A DNA stretch of 64,000 nucleotides from Dactylosporangium siamense (GCF_016862795.1 NZ_BONQ01000137.1:1-64000); one strand, 5' to 3'; shown: positions 48,427 through 56,842, numbered from the stretch's first letter. A program made the numbers and translations. The notes: generated by a model from the letters alone, not told the origin.

Positions 48427-49569
48427 ATGGGCGAGAGCGTGCCGTTCCGGGTTGACATCGCCGATGAGGTGCTCGACGACCTGCGGCGGCGGTTGCGGGC
48501 GACCCGCTGGCCCGAGGCGCAGACCGTGCCGGACTGGTCGCAGGGCGTGCCCCTGGACCGGGTGCGGGAGCTGTGCCGGCACTGGGCCGACGGCTACGAT
48601 TGGCGCGCCACCGAGGCGAGGCTGAACGCGCTGCCCCAGTACCGGACCGAGGTCGACGGGCTGTGGATCCACCACCTGCACGTGCGCTCCCCCGACCCGG
48701 ACGCGATCCCGCTGGTCATGACCCACGGGTGGCCCGGCTCGGTGATCGAGTTCCTGAAGGTCATCGGCCCGCTCACCGAGCCGGCCGCCGGGGACGCACC
48801 GGCGTTCCATGTGGTGTGCCCGTCGCTGCCCGGGTACGGCTTCAGCGACAAGCCCACGGGTCCCGGCTGGGGGGTCGAACGCGTCGGGCGGGCCTGGGTC
48901 GAGCTGATGGCGGGGCTCGGCTACGAGCGCTTCGCCGCGCAGGGGCACGACTGGGGCACGAGTGTCAGCACCGCCATCGCGCAGCACGCCCCGGACCGTG
49001 TCATCGGTCTGCATCTGGTACCCCCACTCGCCGCACCCGATCCCGCGACGCTGGACGACCTCACGGACGCGGAACGCCGCAGCCTCGCGGACCTGGAGCG
49101 GGCCGGCGCGGTCGAGGACGGGTACTCCCTCGAGCAGTCGACCCGCCCGCAGACCATCGGCTACGGCCTGGTGGACTCCCCCGCCGCGCTGTGCGCCTGG
49201 ATCGTGGAGAAGTTCCGGGCCTGGACCGACTGGGAGCACCGCACGTTCACCGACGACGACCTGCTGGACAACCTGATGCTGTACTGGCTGCCCGGGACCG
49301 GGGCGTCCGCGGCGCGGCTGTACTGGGAGAGCTTCAAAGCCGTCCAGCAGCGCTTCGCGGGGTCCACCACGGACGAGGTGACCGTGCCCGTGGGCGGCTC
49401 GGTCTTCCCGAAGGAGATCCCCCGGCCGTCCCGGCGGTGGGCCGCCCGGCGGTTCACCGACATCCGGTACTGGAGCGAACCGGCGCTGGGCGGGCACTTC
49501 GCCGCGTTCGAGCAGCCGGACCTGTTCGTCGCCGAGGTCCGCGCCTGCTTCCGGGCCCTCACCGCCTAG
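48427..49569 (+). CDS. Epoxide hydrolase, alpha/beta type with EHN domain
   Basis: The 380-residue protein begins with an N-terminal EHN cap segment (F-R-V-D-I-A-D-E-V-L-D-D-L-R-R-R-L) and then an alpha/beta-hydrolase core: oxyanion H-G-W-P-G-S-V, nucleophile elbow G-H-D-W-G-T (Asp), and C-terminal G-G-H-F-A-A-F-E-Q-P-D with the His. Tyrosines in Y-W-S-E and Y-W-E-S could aid ring opening. It would hydrate an epoxide to a diol, possibly in detoxification or secondary metabolism. ATG 48427 is chosen; ggggaag ends at 48417, too close to the ATG at 48418. The zinc-ribbon gene starts 5 bases downstream. Confidence 0.85.
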   Translation: MGESVPFRVDIADEVLDDLRRRLRATRWPEAQTVPDWSQGVPLDRVRELCRHWADGYDWRATEARLNALPQYRTEVDGLWIHHLHVRSPDPDAIPLVMTHGWPGSVIEFLKVIGPLTEPAAGDAPAFHVVCPSLPGYGFSDKPTGPGWGVERVGRAWVELMAGLGYERFAAQGHDWGTSVSTAIAQHAPDRVIGLHLVPPLAAPDPATLDDLTDAERRSLADLERAGAVEDGYSLEQSTRPQTIGYGLVDSPAALCAWIVEKFRAWTDWEHRTFTDDDLLDNLMLYWLPGTGASAARLYWESFKAVQQRFAGSTTDEVTVPVGGSVFPKEIPRPSRRWAARRFTDIRYWSEPALGGHFAAFEQPDLFVAEVRACFRALTA

Positions 49570-49574
49570 CATCT

Positions 49575-49973
49575 GTGATCGTGGAGCTCGACGCGTACCT
49601 GCGGTCCTACCGCGCCGGCGGCTACGACGTGGACCGGGTCGAACGGTCGGTCTGCGGCACCTGCGGCGGCACCGAGTTCCGGTTGTGGGTGGACGACGAG
49701 GTCGGATACGCGGCCCGGCGGTGCGAGGCGTGCGAGGACGAGTTCGACCTGCTGGACAGCGCCGACACCACCGACGAGCAGGACGGCGACGAGGCCGGCT
49801 GCCCGTGCGGCGGCGAGACGTTCGAGATCGCCGTCGGCTACGCCCTGCGCGACGACGGCGACGTGCGCTGGGTCTCCGTCGGGATGCGCTGCCTGACCGA
49901 CGGCCACTGCGGCGTGTACACCGACTGGAAGATCGACTACAGCCCGAGCGGGCACCTGTTCGACCTGGCCTGA
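49575..49973 (+). CDS. Zinc-ribbon hypothetical protein
   Basis: The 132-residue acidic protein has C-G-T-C near residue 32 and C-E-A-C near 55, a probable zinc ribbon, plus C-P-C-G-G at about 84. The C-terminal half contains W-V-S-V-G-M-R-C and W-K-I-D-Y-S-P-S-G-H. I do not recognise the family; it is presumably a small cytoplasmic metal-binding protein. The GTG at 49575 lies 5 bp after the epoxide hydrolase stop, with another GTG two codons on, so the two genes are likely co-transcribed. Confidence 0.6.
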   Translation: MIVELDAYLRSYRAGGYDVDRVERSVCGTCGGTEFRLWVDDEVGYAARRCEACEDEFDLLDSADTTDEQDGDEAGCPCGGETFEIAVGYALRDDGDVRWVSVGMRCLTDGHCGVYTDWKIDYSPSGHLFDLA

Positions 49974-50083
49974 GAGCGCGCCGGTCGCTCCAAGAAATTT
50001 CTCGCCGGGGATGTCGGATCGCGGGTGGCCCGTTCGAGGTTCCGGTGAAGGCAACCACATCCGCCCCGGAAGGACCGATCGCC

Positions 50084-50719
50084 ATGCTTCCCAACCAGGT
50101 CACCCGCTCCCTGCTCGGCTACGGCGTCATCGCCGGCCCGTTCTACGTGACGGTGAGCCTCGCGCAGGCGTTCACCCGCGAGGGCTTCGACGTGACCCGG
50201 CACGCGTGGAGCCTGCTGTCCAACGGTGGGCTCGGCTGGATCCAGATCACCAACTTCGTGCTCACCGGGCTGATGGTCATCGCCGCCGCCGTCGGCCTGC
50301 ACCGGGCGCTGCCGTCCTCGCCCTGGGTCGGCCGGCTCGTCGGCGTGTACGGCGCCAGCCTGGTCGCGGCCGGTGCGCTGCGGGCCGATCCGGGGCTCGG
50401 CTTTCCCGCCGGCACCCCGGACGGGCCCGGCACCGTCAGCTGGCACGGCATCGGGCACTTCGCGGCCGGCGGGGTCGGGTTCCTGTGCGTCATCGCTGCG
50501 TGCCTGGTCATGGGGCGGCGGTTCGCGCGGGACGGGCGGCGGGGACTGGCCGTCTACTCGTTGGTGTCCGGTGTGCTGTTCCTGGCCGGGTTCGTGGGGA
50601 TCGCGTCCGGCAACAGCGCCCCCGGGTTCACGCTCGGGTTCGTCGCGGCGGTCCTGGTGATCTGGGCGTGGCTCGTCACGGTGTCGGTCCACCTGTACCG
50701 GGCGACCCCGAACTGCTGA
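50084..50719 (+). CDS. DUF998-type membrane protein
   Basis: The 211-residue protein has about six membrane helices and begins L-L-G-Y-G-V-I-A-G-P-F-Y-V, with T-R-E-G-F-D-V-T-R-H-A-W-S-L-L-S-N-G-G-L-G-W-I, the pattern seen in DUF998 proteins. G-I-G-H-F-A-A-G-G-V-G-F-L follows later. Function is unknown. The ATG at 50084 follows ggaagga. It ends 61 bp before the next membrane protein gene and may be a separate unit. Confidence 0.75.
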   Translation: MLPNQVTRSLLGYGVIAGPFYVTVSLAQAFTREGFDVTRHAWSLLSNGGLGWIQITNFVLTGLMVIAAAVGLHRALPSSPWVGRLVGVYGASLVAAGALRADPGLGFPAGTPDGPGTVSWHGIGHFAAGGVGFLCVIAACLVMGRRFARDGRRGLAVYSLVSGVLFLAGFVGIASGNSAPGFTLGFVAAVLVIWAWLVTVSVHLYRATPNC

Positions 50720-50780
50720 GGACGCCGGTTGGCATGAACGTGCGATTCGCGGGCAGCCCGCACCGGCGCAGGCTGTCCGC

Positions 50781-51254
50781 ATGGCTTACGCATACCCTCC
50801 GCAGCCGGCGTACGCGATGCGTACCACGGCGCCCGTCTCCCTCCACGTCGTCGCGATCTTCCAGTACCTCGGCGGGCTCGTGACGCTCGGCATCGGCGCG
50901 TTGTTCGGTCTGGCCGCGTTCGACGTCGTGCCCCGCTGGCAGTCGGCCCTGGACTCCGCCTCCCTGGGCCGCTCGGTCGACGTGACCCCGATCATCGTGG
51001 CCATCGGTGCCGTGTTCGTCGTCGTGGGTCTCATCGCGATCGTCCTGGGCCGCAAGGTGCAGCGCGGGCGCAACTGGGCGCGGGTGGTGCTGATCATTCT
51101 CAACACCCTCAGTCTCGTGTCGGTCGTTTGGCAGGTGTACCAGACGTCGCTGCTGACCATGTCCACGATCGTGAGTGCCGCCCTGCCGGTGCTGTTCCTG
51201 GTCCTGCTCAACACCCGGGCCGCCCGGGCCTGGTGCCGCTACGGCACCTACTGA
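50781..51254 (+). CDS. Four-helix membrane protein with proline-rich N-terminus
   Basis: The 157-residue protein starts M-A-Y-A-Y-P-P-Q-P-A-Y, a short Tyr/Pro-rich tail seen in many actinobacterial membrane proteins, followed by about four helices (V-V-A-I-F-Q-Y-L-G-G-L-V-T-L; I-I-V-A-I-G-A-V-F-V-V-V-G-L-I; V-V-L-I-I-L-N-T-L-S-L-V; T-I-V-S-A-A-L-P-V-L-F-L-V). No catalytic motif is seen. Its last 7 bp overlap the convergent esterase gene. Confidence 0.65.
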   Translation: MAYAYPPQPAYAMRTTAPVSLHVVAIFQYLGGLVTLGIGALFGLAAFDVVPRWQSALDSASLGRSVDVTPIIVAIGAVFVVVGLIAIVLGRKVQRGRNWARVVLIILNTLSLVSVVWQVYQTSLLTMSTIVSAALPVLFLVLLNTRAARAWCRYGTY

Positions 51255-52084
51255 CGGCGCGTGAGCGCGCGCAGCGCGGCGGCGATCTGGGCCACGGCGA
51301 CCGCGGCGTCATGGGTCAGGGCCAGCTTCCTCGGGAAGTTGTGGAAGGTGCCCTGATAGCGGGTGGCGATGACCGGCACGCCCGCCGCCGCGAGCCGCGC
51401 CGCGTAGCGTTCCGCCTCGTCGCGCAGGATGTCGAGCTCGGCGGTGACGATGACGGCCGGGGGCAGGCCGGCCGGGTCGGCCAGGAACGGGTCCAGGTCG
51501 GGCTGGTGCCGCTGCACGCCGGGCGGGGCGAACGCGTCCCAGAAGCCGGTCATCTCCTGCGGCTCCAGCCACTCGTTGCCGAGGTCCGGGTAGTCCGTCA
51601 CCGGGCTCAGCACGGGGCAGATGAGCACCTGGGCGGCGAGGTCCCGGCCGGCGTCGCGTTCCCGGCGGGCGGTGACGGCGGCGAGGAGCCCGCCGGCCGA
51701 GTCGCCGGCGACGGCCACCGTCGTGGGGTCGAGGGCGTACTGCTGGCCGTGCCCCCGCAGCCAACGGATGACCACGTCGATGTCCTCGAACGCGGCCGGG
51801 AAGGGTGCCTCCGGGGCCCTGCGGTAGTCGACGGCGAGGACCGCCCAACCGGTCTCGGCGGCCAGGAGCCGGCACAGCCCGTCGTGGGTGGCGAGGTCGC
51901 CGAGGACCCAGCCGCCGCCGTGCGCGTAGAGCAGCACCGGCGTCGCCGGGTCGGCGCCGTCCTGGTACAGGCGGACCGGGACACCGTCCGCGTCGAGATC
52001 CCGCACGGTCCGGACGGCCCGGACCGGGCCCACCTGCTCGCCGACCGCGTCGAGCATCGCCTGCCGCTGCGCCACATGATCCAT
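51248..52084 (-). CDS. Hormone-sensitive-lipase-type alpha/beta hydrolase
   Basis: The 278-residue cytoplasmic esterase has H-G-G-G-W-V-L-G-D-L (oxyanion hole), G-D-S-A-G-G-L-L (catalytic Ser), E-L-D-I-L-R-D-E (catalytic Asp) and F-H-N-F-P (catalytic His), the full HSL/bacterial esterase set. It probably cleaves short-chain esters. The ATG at 52084 is close to the divergent Hsp70-like gene, whose promoter lies between. Its 3' end overlaps the convergent membrane protein. Confidence 0.85.
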   Translation of the reverse strand: MDHVAQRQAMLDAVGEQVGPVRAVRTVRDLDADGVPVRLYQDGADPATPVLLYAHGGGWVLGDLATHDGLCRLLAAETGWAVLAVDYRRAPEAPFPAAFEDIDVVIRWLRGHGQQYALDPTTVAVAGDSAGGLLAAVTARRERDAGRDLAAQVLICPVLSPVTDYPDLGNEWLEPQEMTGFWDAFAPPGVQRHQPDLDPFLADPAGLPPAVIVTAELDILRDEAERYAARLAAAGVPVIATRYQGTFHNFPRKLALTHDAAVAVAQIAAALRALTRRQ

Positions 52085-52132
52085 CCCCGAAGTATGCCCG
52101 GTTCGGTGGTGGGCGGCCCCGCGCCGATACGC

Positions 52133-52138
52133 TACTGT
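52133..52138 (+). promoter_or_regulatory. Putative leaderless -10 element (TACTGT)
   Basis: TACTGT lies eight bases before the ATG at 52147 of the Hsp70-like gene. No ribosome binding site is visible (cgcgcgcc precedes the ATG), which fits a leaderless transcript. Confidence 0.4.
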
Positions 52139-52146
52139 CGCGCGCC

Positions 52147-54012
52147 ATGACGCGTGCGCGGTTCCGGCTGGGCATCGACTTCGGCACGTCCACGACGATC
52201 GCGGTGCTGCGCCGCCCCGACGGGCGGGTCCAGCAGCTGCTGTTCGACGGTTCGCCGCTGCTGTCCTCCGCGGTCCTGCTCGGCCCCGACGGCCGCCTGC
52301 ACACCGGCCGGGACGCCGCGCACCTGGCCCGCAGCGCCCCGGAACGCTTCGAGCCCAACCCGAAGCGCCGCGCCGACGAGGTCACGGTCCTGCTCGGCGA
52401 CCGCGAGATCTCCGTCCGGGACCTGATCGCGGCGGTGCTGCGGCGGGTGGCGGTCGAGGCGGAGCGGGTCGCCGGCCCCGTCGACACCGTGACGCTGACC
52501 CACCCCGCGGACTGGGGCTCCGGTCGCCGCGCGCTGCTCGTGCGGGCCGCCGGGCTGGCCGGGTTCACCGACGTCGACCTGGTCCCGGAGCCCGTCGCCG
52601 CCGCCACCTACCTCGCCGCCACGCAGGACGTGCCCGTCGGTTCCTGCGTCGTGGTGTACGACCTGGGCGCCGGCACCTACGACGTGACGCTGCTGCGCCG
52701 TGCTCCTTCCGGGTTCGAGCCGATCGCTTCCGGAGGCCTCAACGACCTGGGCGGCCTCGACGTCGACGCGGCCGTGGTCGGGTTCCTCCAGGCGACGTAC
52801 GGGACGCTGTGGACCGACCCGGCGACCCGCCGGCAGCTGTGGGACGACGTGCGCACGGCGAAGGAGATGCTGTCGCGGGCCAGCGGCACCGTGGTCATGG
52901 TCCCGGCGCTCGGCCGGGAGGTGCCGCTCGGGCGGGAGCAGCTGGAAGGGCTGATGCGGCCGGTGCTGCGGCCGAGCGTCGCGATGACCCGGTCGCTGCT
53001 GGCCGACGCGGGGGTCGAGCGGACGGAGATCGCCGGGCTGTTCCTGGTCGGCGGTTCGAGCCGGATCCCCCTCGTGGCGACGATGCTGCACGAGGCGCTG
53101 GGGATCGCGCCGGTGGTCGCCGAGCAGCCGGAGCTGGTGGTGGCGGAGGGCGCGCTGCCCGGTGCCGCCACCGCCTCCGCCACCGGCACCTCCGCCGCTG
53201 CCGTCCGGGCTTCGGGTGCCTCGGCCACCAGCACCTTCACCGCCGGTGCGCCGGAAACCGTCACCGCACCGGAACCCGCACCGGAAACCGCGCCCGGAGC
53301 CGTCACCGCGCCGGAAACCGTTGCGCCGGAACGGTCCGGCGCCGGCACGCCCGCGCCGGTCCGGGCGCGGCGCGGGTGGCGGACCCGGGTCCTCGCGGCC
53401 GCCGCGGTCGCCGTCGTGCTCGCCGGCGCCGCCCTGCTCATCTCCCAGCTGCAGGACGACGGCGGCGACCAGTCGCCCGACGGCGGCGGACCGTCCACCC
53501 AGGCCGTGCGCTACGACCACACGAAGCTGCCGAACGACCTCTGCGCCAGTGTGGACCTGACGCCGTTCGCCACCCTGTACGAGACGATGGAAAGCCCCCT
53601 GAGACCGACCCGCCAGATCACGTCCACCGGCAGCGACGCGACGTGCAACACCGTGCGCCTGCACGGCACCGTCCGCGCCACGCTCTCCGCCGCCATCAGG
53701 GTCACCCCGTCGAGGGAGCAGGCCGCCACCGACTACCGGATGATGGTCGGCGACACCGCCGCCCTCAACACCCGTCCGGAGCCGCTCACCGGCCTCGGAC
53801 AGGAGGCGGTGGTCTTCGAGATGGCCGTCTCGAAACGAATCATGACGCTGATCGTCGGCTACCGCGACGACAACCTGACCTGGCAGCTGCGGCTCACCGT
53901 CGACCGGCAGGACGAGGTCGGCTGGACCGCCGGGCAGAAACAGCAGCTGCGCGACATGCTCGTCGAGGTGACCCGCACCGCCCAGCCGAAGGTCACCGCC
54001 GGACTGGCCTAG
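52147..54012 (+). CDS. Membrane-anchored Hsp70-like protein with extracellular domain
   Basis: The 621-residue protein begins with an actin/Hsp70 ATPase domain (G-I-D-F-G-T-S-T-T, V-V-Y-D-L-G-A-G-T-Y-D-V, G-G-L-N-D-L-G-G-L-D-V-D, V-G-G-S-S-R-I-P). A Glu/Pro/Thr/Ala-rich linker (E-T-V-T-A-P-E-P-A-P-E-T-A, about 375-405) replaces the substrate-binding domain. Then a membrane helix (V-L-A-A-A-A-V-A-V-V-L-A-G-A-A-L-L-I, near 420) leads to a roughly 170-residue outside domain with two Cys (D-L-C-A-S, A-T-C-N-T). The chaperone module is thus tethered to the membrane and paired with a possible extracellular sensor. Function is not established. Confidence 0.7.
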   Translation: MTRARFRLGIDFGTSTTIAVLRRPDGRVQQLLFDGSPLLSSAVLLGPDGRLHTGRDAAHLARSAPERFEPNPKRRADEVTVLLGDREISVRDLIAAVLRRVAVEAERVAGPVDTVTLTHPADWGSGRRALLVRAAGLAGFTDVDLVPEPVAAATYLAATQDVPVGSCVVVYDLGAGTYDVTLLRRAPSGFEPIASGGLNDLGGLDVDAAVVGFLQATYGTLWTDPATRRQLWDDVRTAKEMLSRASGTVVMVPALGREVPLGREQLEGLMRPVLRPSVAMTRSLLADAGVERTEIAGLFLVGGSSRIPLVATMLHEALGIAPVVAEQPELVVAEGALPGAATASATGTSAAAVRASGASATSTFTAGAPETVTAPEPAPETAPGAVTAPETVAPERSGAGTPAPVRARRGWRTRVLAAAAVAVVLAGAALLISQLQDDGGDQSPDGGGPSTQAVRYDHTKLPNDLCASVDLTPFATLYETMESPLRPTRQITSTGSDATCNTVRLHGTVRATLSAAIRVTPSREQAATDYRMMVGDTAALNTRPEPLTGLGQEAVVFEMAVSKRIMTLIVGYRDDNLTWQLRLTVDRQDEVGWTAGQKQQLRDMLVEVTRTAQPKVTAGLA

Positions 54013-54036
54013 AGTCTCGAGACCCAGGGCCTCGGG

Positions 54037-54789
54037 TCAGCTCTTGCCGAGCCAGTCGACGAAGTGGATGGCACCGAGGCGGGCGCCCGGGCCGGGGGTC
54101 AGGGAGGTGTCGTCGAGCTCGGCGCCGAAGTAGCGGGCGTGCGGGTCGGTCGTCACGTCCTGGATCGGCTCCGAGCCCTCGGTGGCGGCCAGGAACCGGC
54201 GGATGTGCTCGTCCATGCGGACGGGCTCGGGGCCGGCGAGCTCGACGACGCCGTTGTGCGGCGCCGCCTGGGCCACGTCGGCCAGGGTCGCGGCGACGTC
54301 GTCGGCGGCGACCGGCTGGAACAGGGCCGGAGGGAGCCGGACCGTGTCGCCGACGACGGACGACTGCGCGATGGCGTGGGAGAACTCGTAGAACTGCGTG
54401 GCCCGCACGATCGTGAAGGGCACGCCGCCGGCGGTGACGGCGGCCTCCTGCGCGACCTTGGCCCGCAGGTAGCCGCTGTCCGGGTTCCGGTCGGCGCCGA
54501 CGACGGACAGCGCGACGACGTGCGCCACCCCGGCGGCGCGGGCGGCCGACACGAGGTTGCCGGCCGAGGCCTGGAAGAACGCCAGGACGGCGGCGTCCTC
54601 GAACGACGGTGAGTTCGCCACGTCGACCACGACCTGGGCGCCCTCCAGCGCGGCGGCGAGGCCCTCGCCGGTGACGGTGTTCACGCCGGTCGCCGGGGAC
54701 GCCGGGACGACGTCGTGGCCGGCGGCGCGCAGCAGGTGGACGAGCTTGCCGCCGATGAGGCCGCTCCCGCCGATGATGACGAACTTCAT
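54037..54789 (-). CDS. NAD(P)-binding SDR/NmrA-type protein
   Basis: The 250-residue protein has an N-terminal Rossmann loop V-I-I-G-G-S-G-L-I-G-G-K-L-V, then V-V-D-V-A-N-S-P-S-F-E-D, H-V-V-A-L-S-V-V-G-A-D-R, Y-L-R-A-K-V-A-Q-E (Tyr/Lys) and I-V-R-A-T-Q-F-Y-E-F, the atypical SDR/NmrA pattern seen in NAD(P)H-binding or quinone-oxidoreductase-type proteins. The ATG at 54789 has taggagc upstream. It is divergent from the Rrf2 gene with two shared operator palindromes, so it is probably the regulon member repressed by Rrf2 under normal conditions. Confidence 0.8.
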   Translation of the reverse strand: MKFVIIGGSGLIGGKLVHLLRAAGHDVVPASPATGVNTVTGEGLAAALEGAQVVVDVANSPSFEDAAVLAFFQASAGNLVSAARAAGVAHVVALSVVGADRNPDSGYLRAKVAQEAAVTAGGVPFTIVRATQFYEFSHAIAQSSVVGDTVRLPPALFQPVAADDVAATLADVAQAAPHNGVVELAGPEPVRMDEHIRRFLAATEGSEPIQDVTTDPHARYFGAELDDTSLTPGPGARLGAIHFVDWLGKS

Positions 54790-54805
54790 GGCCGTGCTCC
54801 TAACT

Positions 54806-54822
54806 CGGACAAGTTTTGTCCG
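54806..54822. promoter_or_regulatory. Putative Rrf2 operator, site 1
   Basis: cggacaagttttgtccg is a perfect 7-3-7 palindrome. It lies just downstream of the expected transcription start of the SDR gene (minus-strand TACAGT at 54834-54839 as -10), where a bound repressor would block elongation. Confidence 0.7.
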
Positions 54823-54841
54823 GGACGACTCCGACTGTACC

Positions 54842-54858
54842 CGGACACCCGGTGTCCG
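54842..54858. promoter_or_regulatory. Putative Rrf2 operator, site 2
   Basis: cggacacccggtgtccg is a 7-3-7 palindrome with the same outer half-site (cggaca/tgtccg). It precedes the Rrf2 leaderless -10 (TAGGAT, 54866-54871), overlapping the -35 region, which suits autorepression. Centres of the two sites are 36 bp apart. Confidence 0.7.
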
Positions 54859-54877
54859 AGTCAAGTAGGATGGGCGG

Positions 54878-55357
54878 GTGAAGATGTCAGGCGGGGTGGA
54901 GTGGGCGCTGCACTGCTGCGTGGTGCTCACCGCGGCGCCGGCACCGGTGCCCGCCGCACGCCTCGCCGAGCTGCACGACGTCTCCGGCAGCTACCTGGCG
55001 AAGCAGCTGCAGAGCCTGTCCCGGGCCGGCCTGGTGCACTCGGTGCAGGGGCACGCCGGTGGATACGTGCTGACCCGCCCCCCGCAGGAGATCACCGTGC
55101 TGGACGTGGTGACGGCGGTCGACGGGGCGCAGCCGGCGTTCGTGTGCACGGAGATCCGCCAGCGCGGGCCGCTCGCCACCCCGGCGGAGGCCTGCACGAC
55201 CCCGTGCGCGATCAGCCGGGCGATGGCCGCCGCCGACGAGGCCTGGCGGGCGGCGCTGCGCGGGGTCACGATCGCCGATCTCGCCCGGGACGTCACCGGC
55301 GACTACGGTCCGGCGACCTTCACCGGCATCCGCGCCTGGCTCACGCCCTTCTCATAA
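54878..55357 (+). CDS. Rrf2-family transcriptional regulator
   Basis: The 159-residue protein has a winged helix (A-R-L-A-E-L-H-D-V-S-G-S-Y-L-A-K-Q-L-Q-S-L) and a C-rich loop with three Cys (V-C-T-E-I, E-A-C-T-T-P-C) that may bind an Fe-S cluster, as in NsrR/IscR-type Rrf2 proteins. It would sense redox or nitrosative stress. The GTG at 54878 lies six bases after TAGGAT, indicating a leaderless transcript; an ATG two codons later is an alternative. It is divergent from the SDR gene and the palindromes between them are its likely targets. Confidence 0.85.
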   Translation: MKMSGGVEWALHCCVVLTAAPAPVPAARLAELHDVSGSYLAKQLQSLSRAGLVHSVQGHAGGYVLTRPPQEITVLDVVTAVDGAQPAFVCTEIRQRGPLATPAEACTTPCAISRAMAAADEAWRAALRGVTIADLARDVTGDYGPATFTGIRAWLTPFS

Positions 55358-55367
55358 CCCTTCCCGC

Positions 55368-55415
55368 GATCCGGAAGGCCTTGTGCAGTCAGGGGTGCAC
55401 AAGGTCCTCCGGATC
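55368..55415. terminator. 20-bp imperfect inverted repeat after Rrf2
   Basis: gatccggaaggccttgtgca (55368-55387) pairs with tgcacaaggtcctccggatc (55396-55415) with two mismatches around a gtcagggg loop. It starts 10 bp after the Rrf2 stop codon. Confidence 0.65.
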
Positions 55416-55521
55416 ACGAGGGGTGTCGAGCTGACATCGTTGACATACGCGGCATCGATGCCCTTAGCTGTACGCAGTTTCGCCGGTCCGGTCCGCCAGC
55501 CAGCCCGAGCAAGGAGCCCGC

Positions 55522-56781
55522 GTGCGCTCGTACACCCGCGTCATGACCGTCGTCGTGGCCGCCGCCACCACCGTCGGCGCCGTGCTGTTCCCCGCCGTGG
55601 CCAGGGCGGCGACGCCCGTCCGGATCATGCCGCTGGGCGCGTCGATCACCTGGGGCACCAGCTCCACCGACGGCAACGGCTACCGCGAGGCGCTGCGCAA
55701 GCACCTCGTCGACGACGCGGGCCTGGCGGTCGACCTGGTCGGCTCGCAGCGCTCCGGCACCGCCGCGGACAACGACAACGAGGGCCATCCCGGATACCGT
55801 GTCGACGGCATCGCGGCCGGCGCCGACGCCTGGGTGGCCGCCGCGCGCCCCGACGTGGTGCTGCTCAACGTCGGCACCAACGACATGCTGCAGAACTACG
55901 ACCTGCCCAACGCGCCCGCCCGCCTCAGCGCCCTCATCGACCAGGTCCTGCGCGCCGCGCCGGCCGCGACGGTGGTGGTGTCGACGCTGGTGCCGAACCC
56001 GGACGCGACCGTGGAGAGCCGGGTCCGCGCGTACAACGCCCAGCTGCCCGGCATCGTGCAGGCCAAGGCGGCGGCCGGCAAGAAGGTCCGGCTCGCCGAC
56101 TTCTACGCCAACCTGACCCTCGCCGACATCGGTCCCGACCGCATCCACCCCACCGACGGCGGCTACCTGAAGCTCGCCGACGTCTGGTATTCCGCGCTGC
56201 AGCCGGTCCTCGGCGCCGGCCGGGCGTGGCCGCTGTTCCGCACCGACTTCGGCGCCGCCGCCCCGCCGCTCACCTGGACCAGCACGGTCCATGCCGCCCT
56301 CAACGTCACCGGATACTGCTGCGGCCTCACCTCGATGGAGTCCGCCCGCCGGGCCGAGCTCGCGCACGGCGGCACCTACGCCCTCATGTACTCGGGCAAC
56401 GACACCAGCGCGGCCGGGTCGTATTCGTACAACCGCGTGTTCGACGTGCACCTCCCACTCACCGCGGGCACCACGCTGAGCTACTGGATCTATCCGCAGT
56501 CCGTCAACGGCACGTACGTCGCGATCGACCTGGCCCTCACCGACGGCCGTTCGCTGCGGGACTCCGGCGCCGTGGACCAGTTCGGCGTCCGGGCCCACCC
56601 CCAGTTCCAGGGCGACGGCCGCCGGCTCGTGGTCAACCAGTGGAACCTGGTGCAGGTCAAGCTCGGCGCCCTGGCCGGCGGCACCGTCGACCAGCTCCGC
56701 GTCGGCTACGACCAGCCCGGCTCCACCGGCACCTTCCGCGGCTACATCGACGACATCCAGATCGTCAACGCGGCGCTCTAG
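55522..56781 (+). CDS. Secreted SGNH/GDSL hydrolase with C-terminal beta domain
   Basis: The 419-residue protein has a Sec signal (Y-T-R-V-M-T-V-V-V-A-A-A-T-T, cleavage near A-R-A-A) and an SGNH hydrolase domain (about 33-235). Block I reads P-L-G-A-S-I-T-W-G (Ser), block III V-G-T-N-D-M (Asn), and block V D-R-I-H-P-T-D-G (Asp/His). A second half of about 190 residues is beta-rich with Y-A-L-M-Y-S-G-N-D and W-N-L-V-Q-V-K-L-G, possibly a carbohydrate-binding or jelly-roll module. It likely deacylates an extracellular polysaccharide or ester. The GTG at 55522 follows aaggag. Confidence 0.85.
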   Translation: MRSYTRVMTVVVAAATTVGAVLFPAVARAATPVRIMPLGASITWGTSSTDGNGYREALRKHLVDDAGLAVDLVGSQRSGTAADNDNEGHPGYRVDGIAAGADAWVAAARPDVVLLNVGTNDMLQNYDLPNAPARLSALIDQVLRAAPAATVVVSTLVPNPDATVESRVRAYNAQLPGIVQAKAAAGKKVRLADFYANLTLADIGPDRIHPTDGGYLKLADVWYSALQPVLGAGRAWPLFRTDFGAAAPPLTWTSTVHAALNVTGYCCGLTSMESARRAELAHGGTYALMYSGNDTSAAGSYSYNRVFDVHLPLTAGTTLSYWIYPQSVNGTYVAIDLALTDGRSLRDSGAVDQFGVRAHPQFQGDGRRLVVNQWNLVQVKLGALAGGTVDQLRVGYDQPGSTGTFRGYIDDIQIVNAAL

Positions 56782-56830
56782 GTCGCCGTCACCTACCGTG
56801 ACCGGGACAACGAAACGCGTGAGAATTGGC

Positions 56831-56842
56831 TACCGTGAATCG
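56831..56842 (+). promoter_or_regulatory. Leaderless promoter before the second P450
   Basis: TACCGT (56831-56836) ends six bases before the GTG at 56843, as in the first P450 gene. A direct repeat of taccgtga at 56794-56801 lies 37 bp upstream and could be a second -10 or an operator half. Confidence 0.4.
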
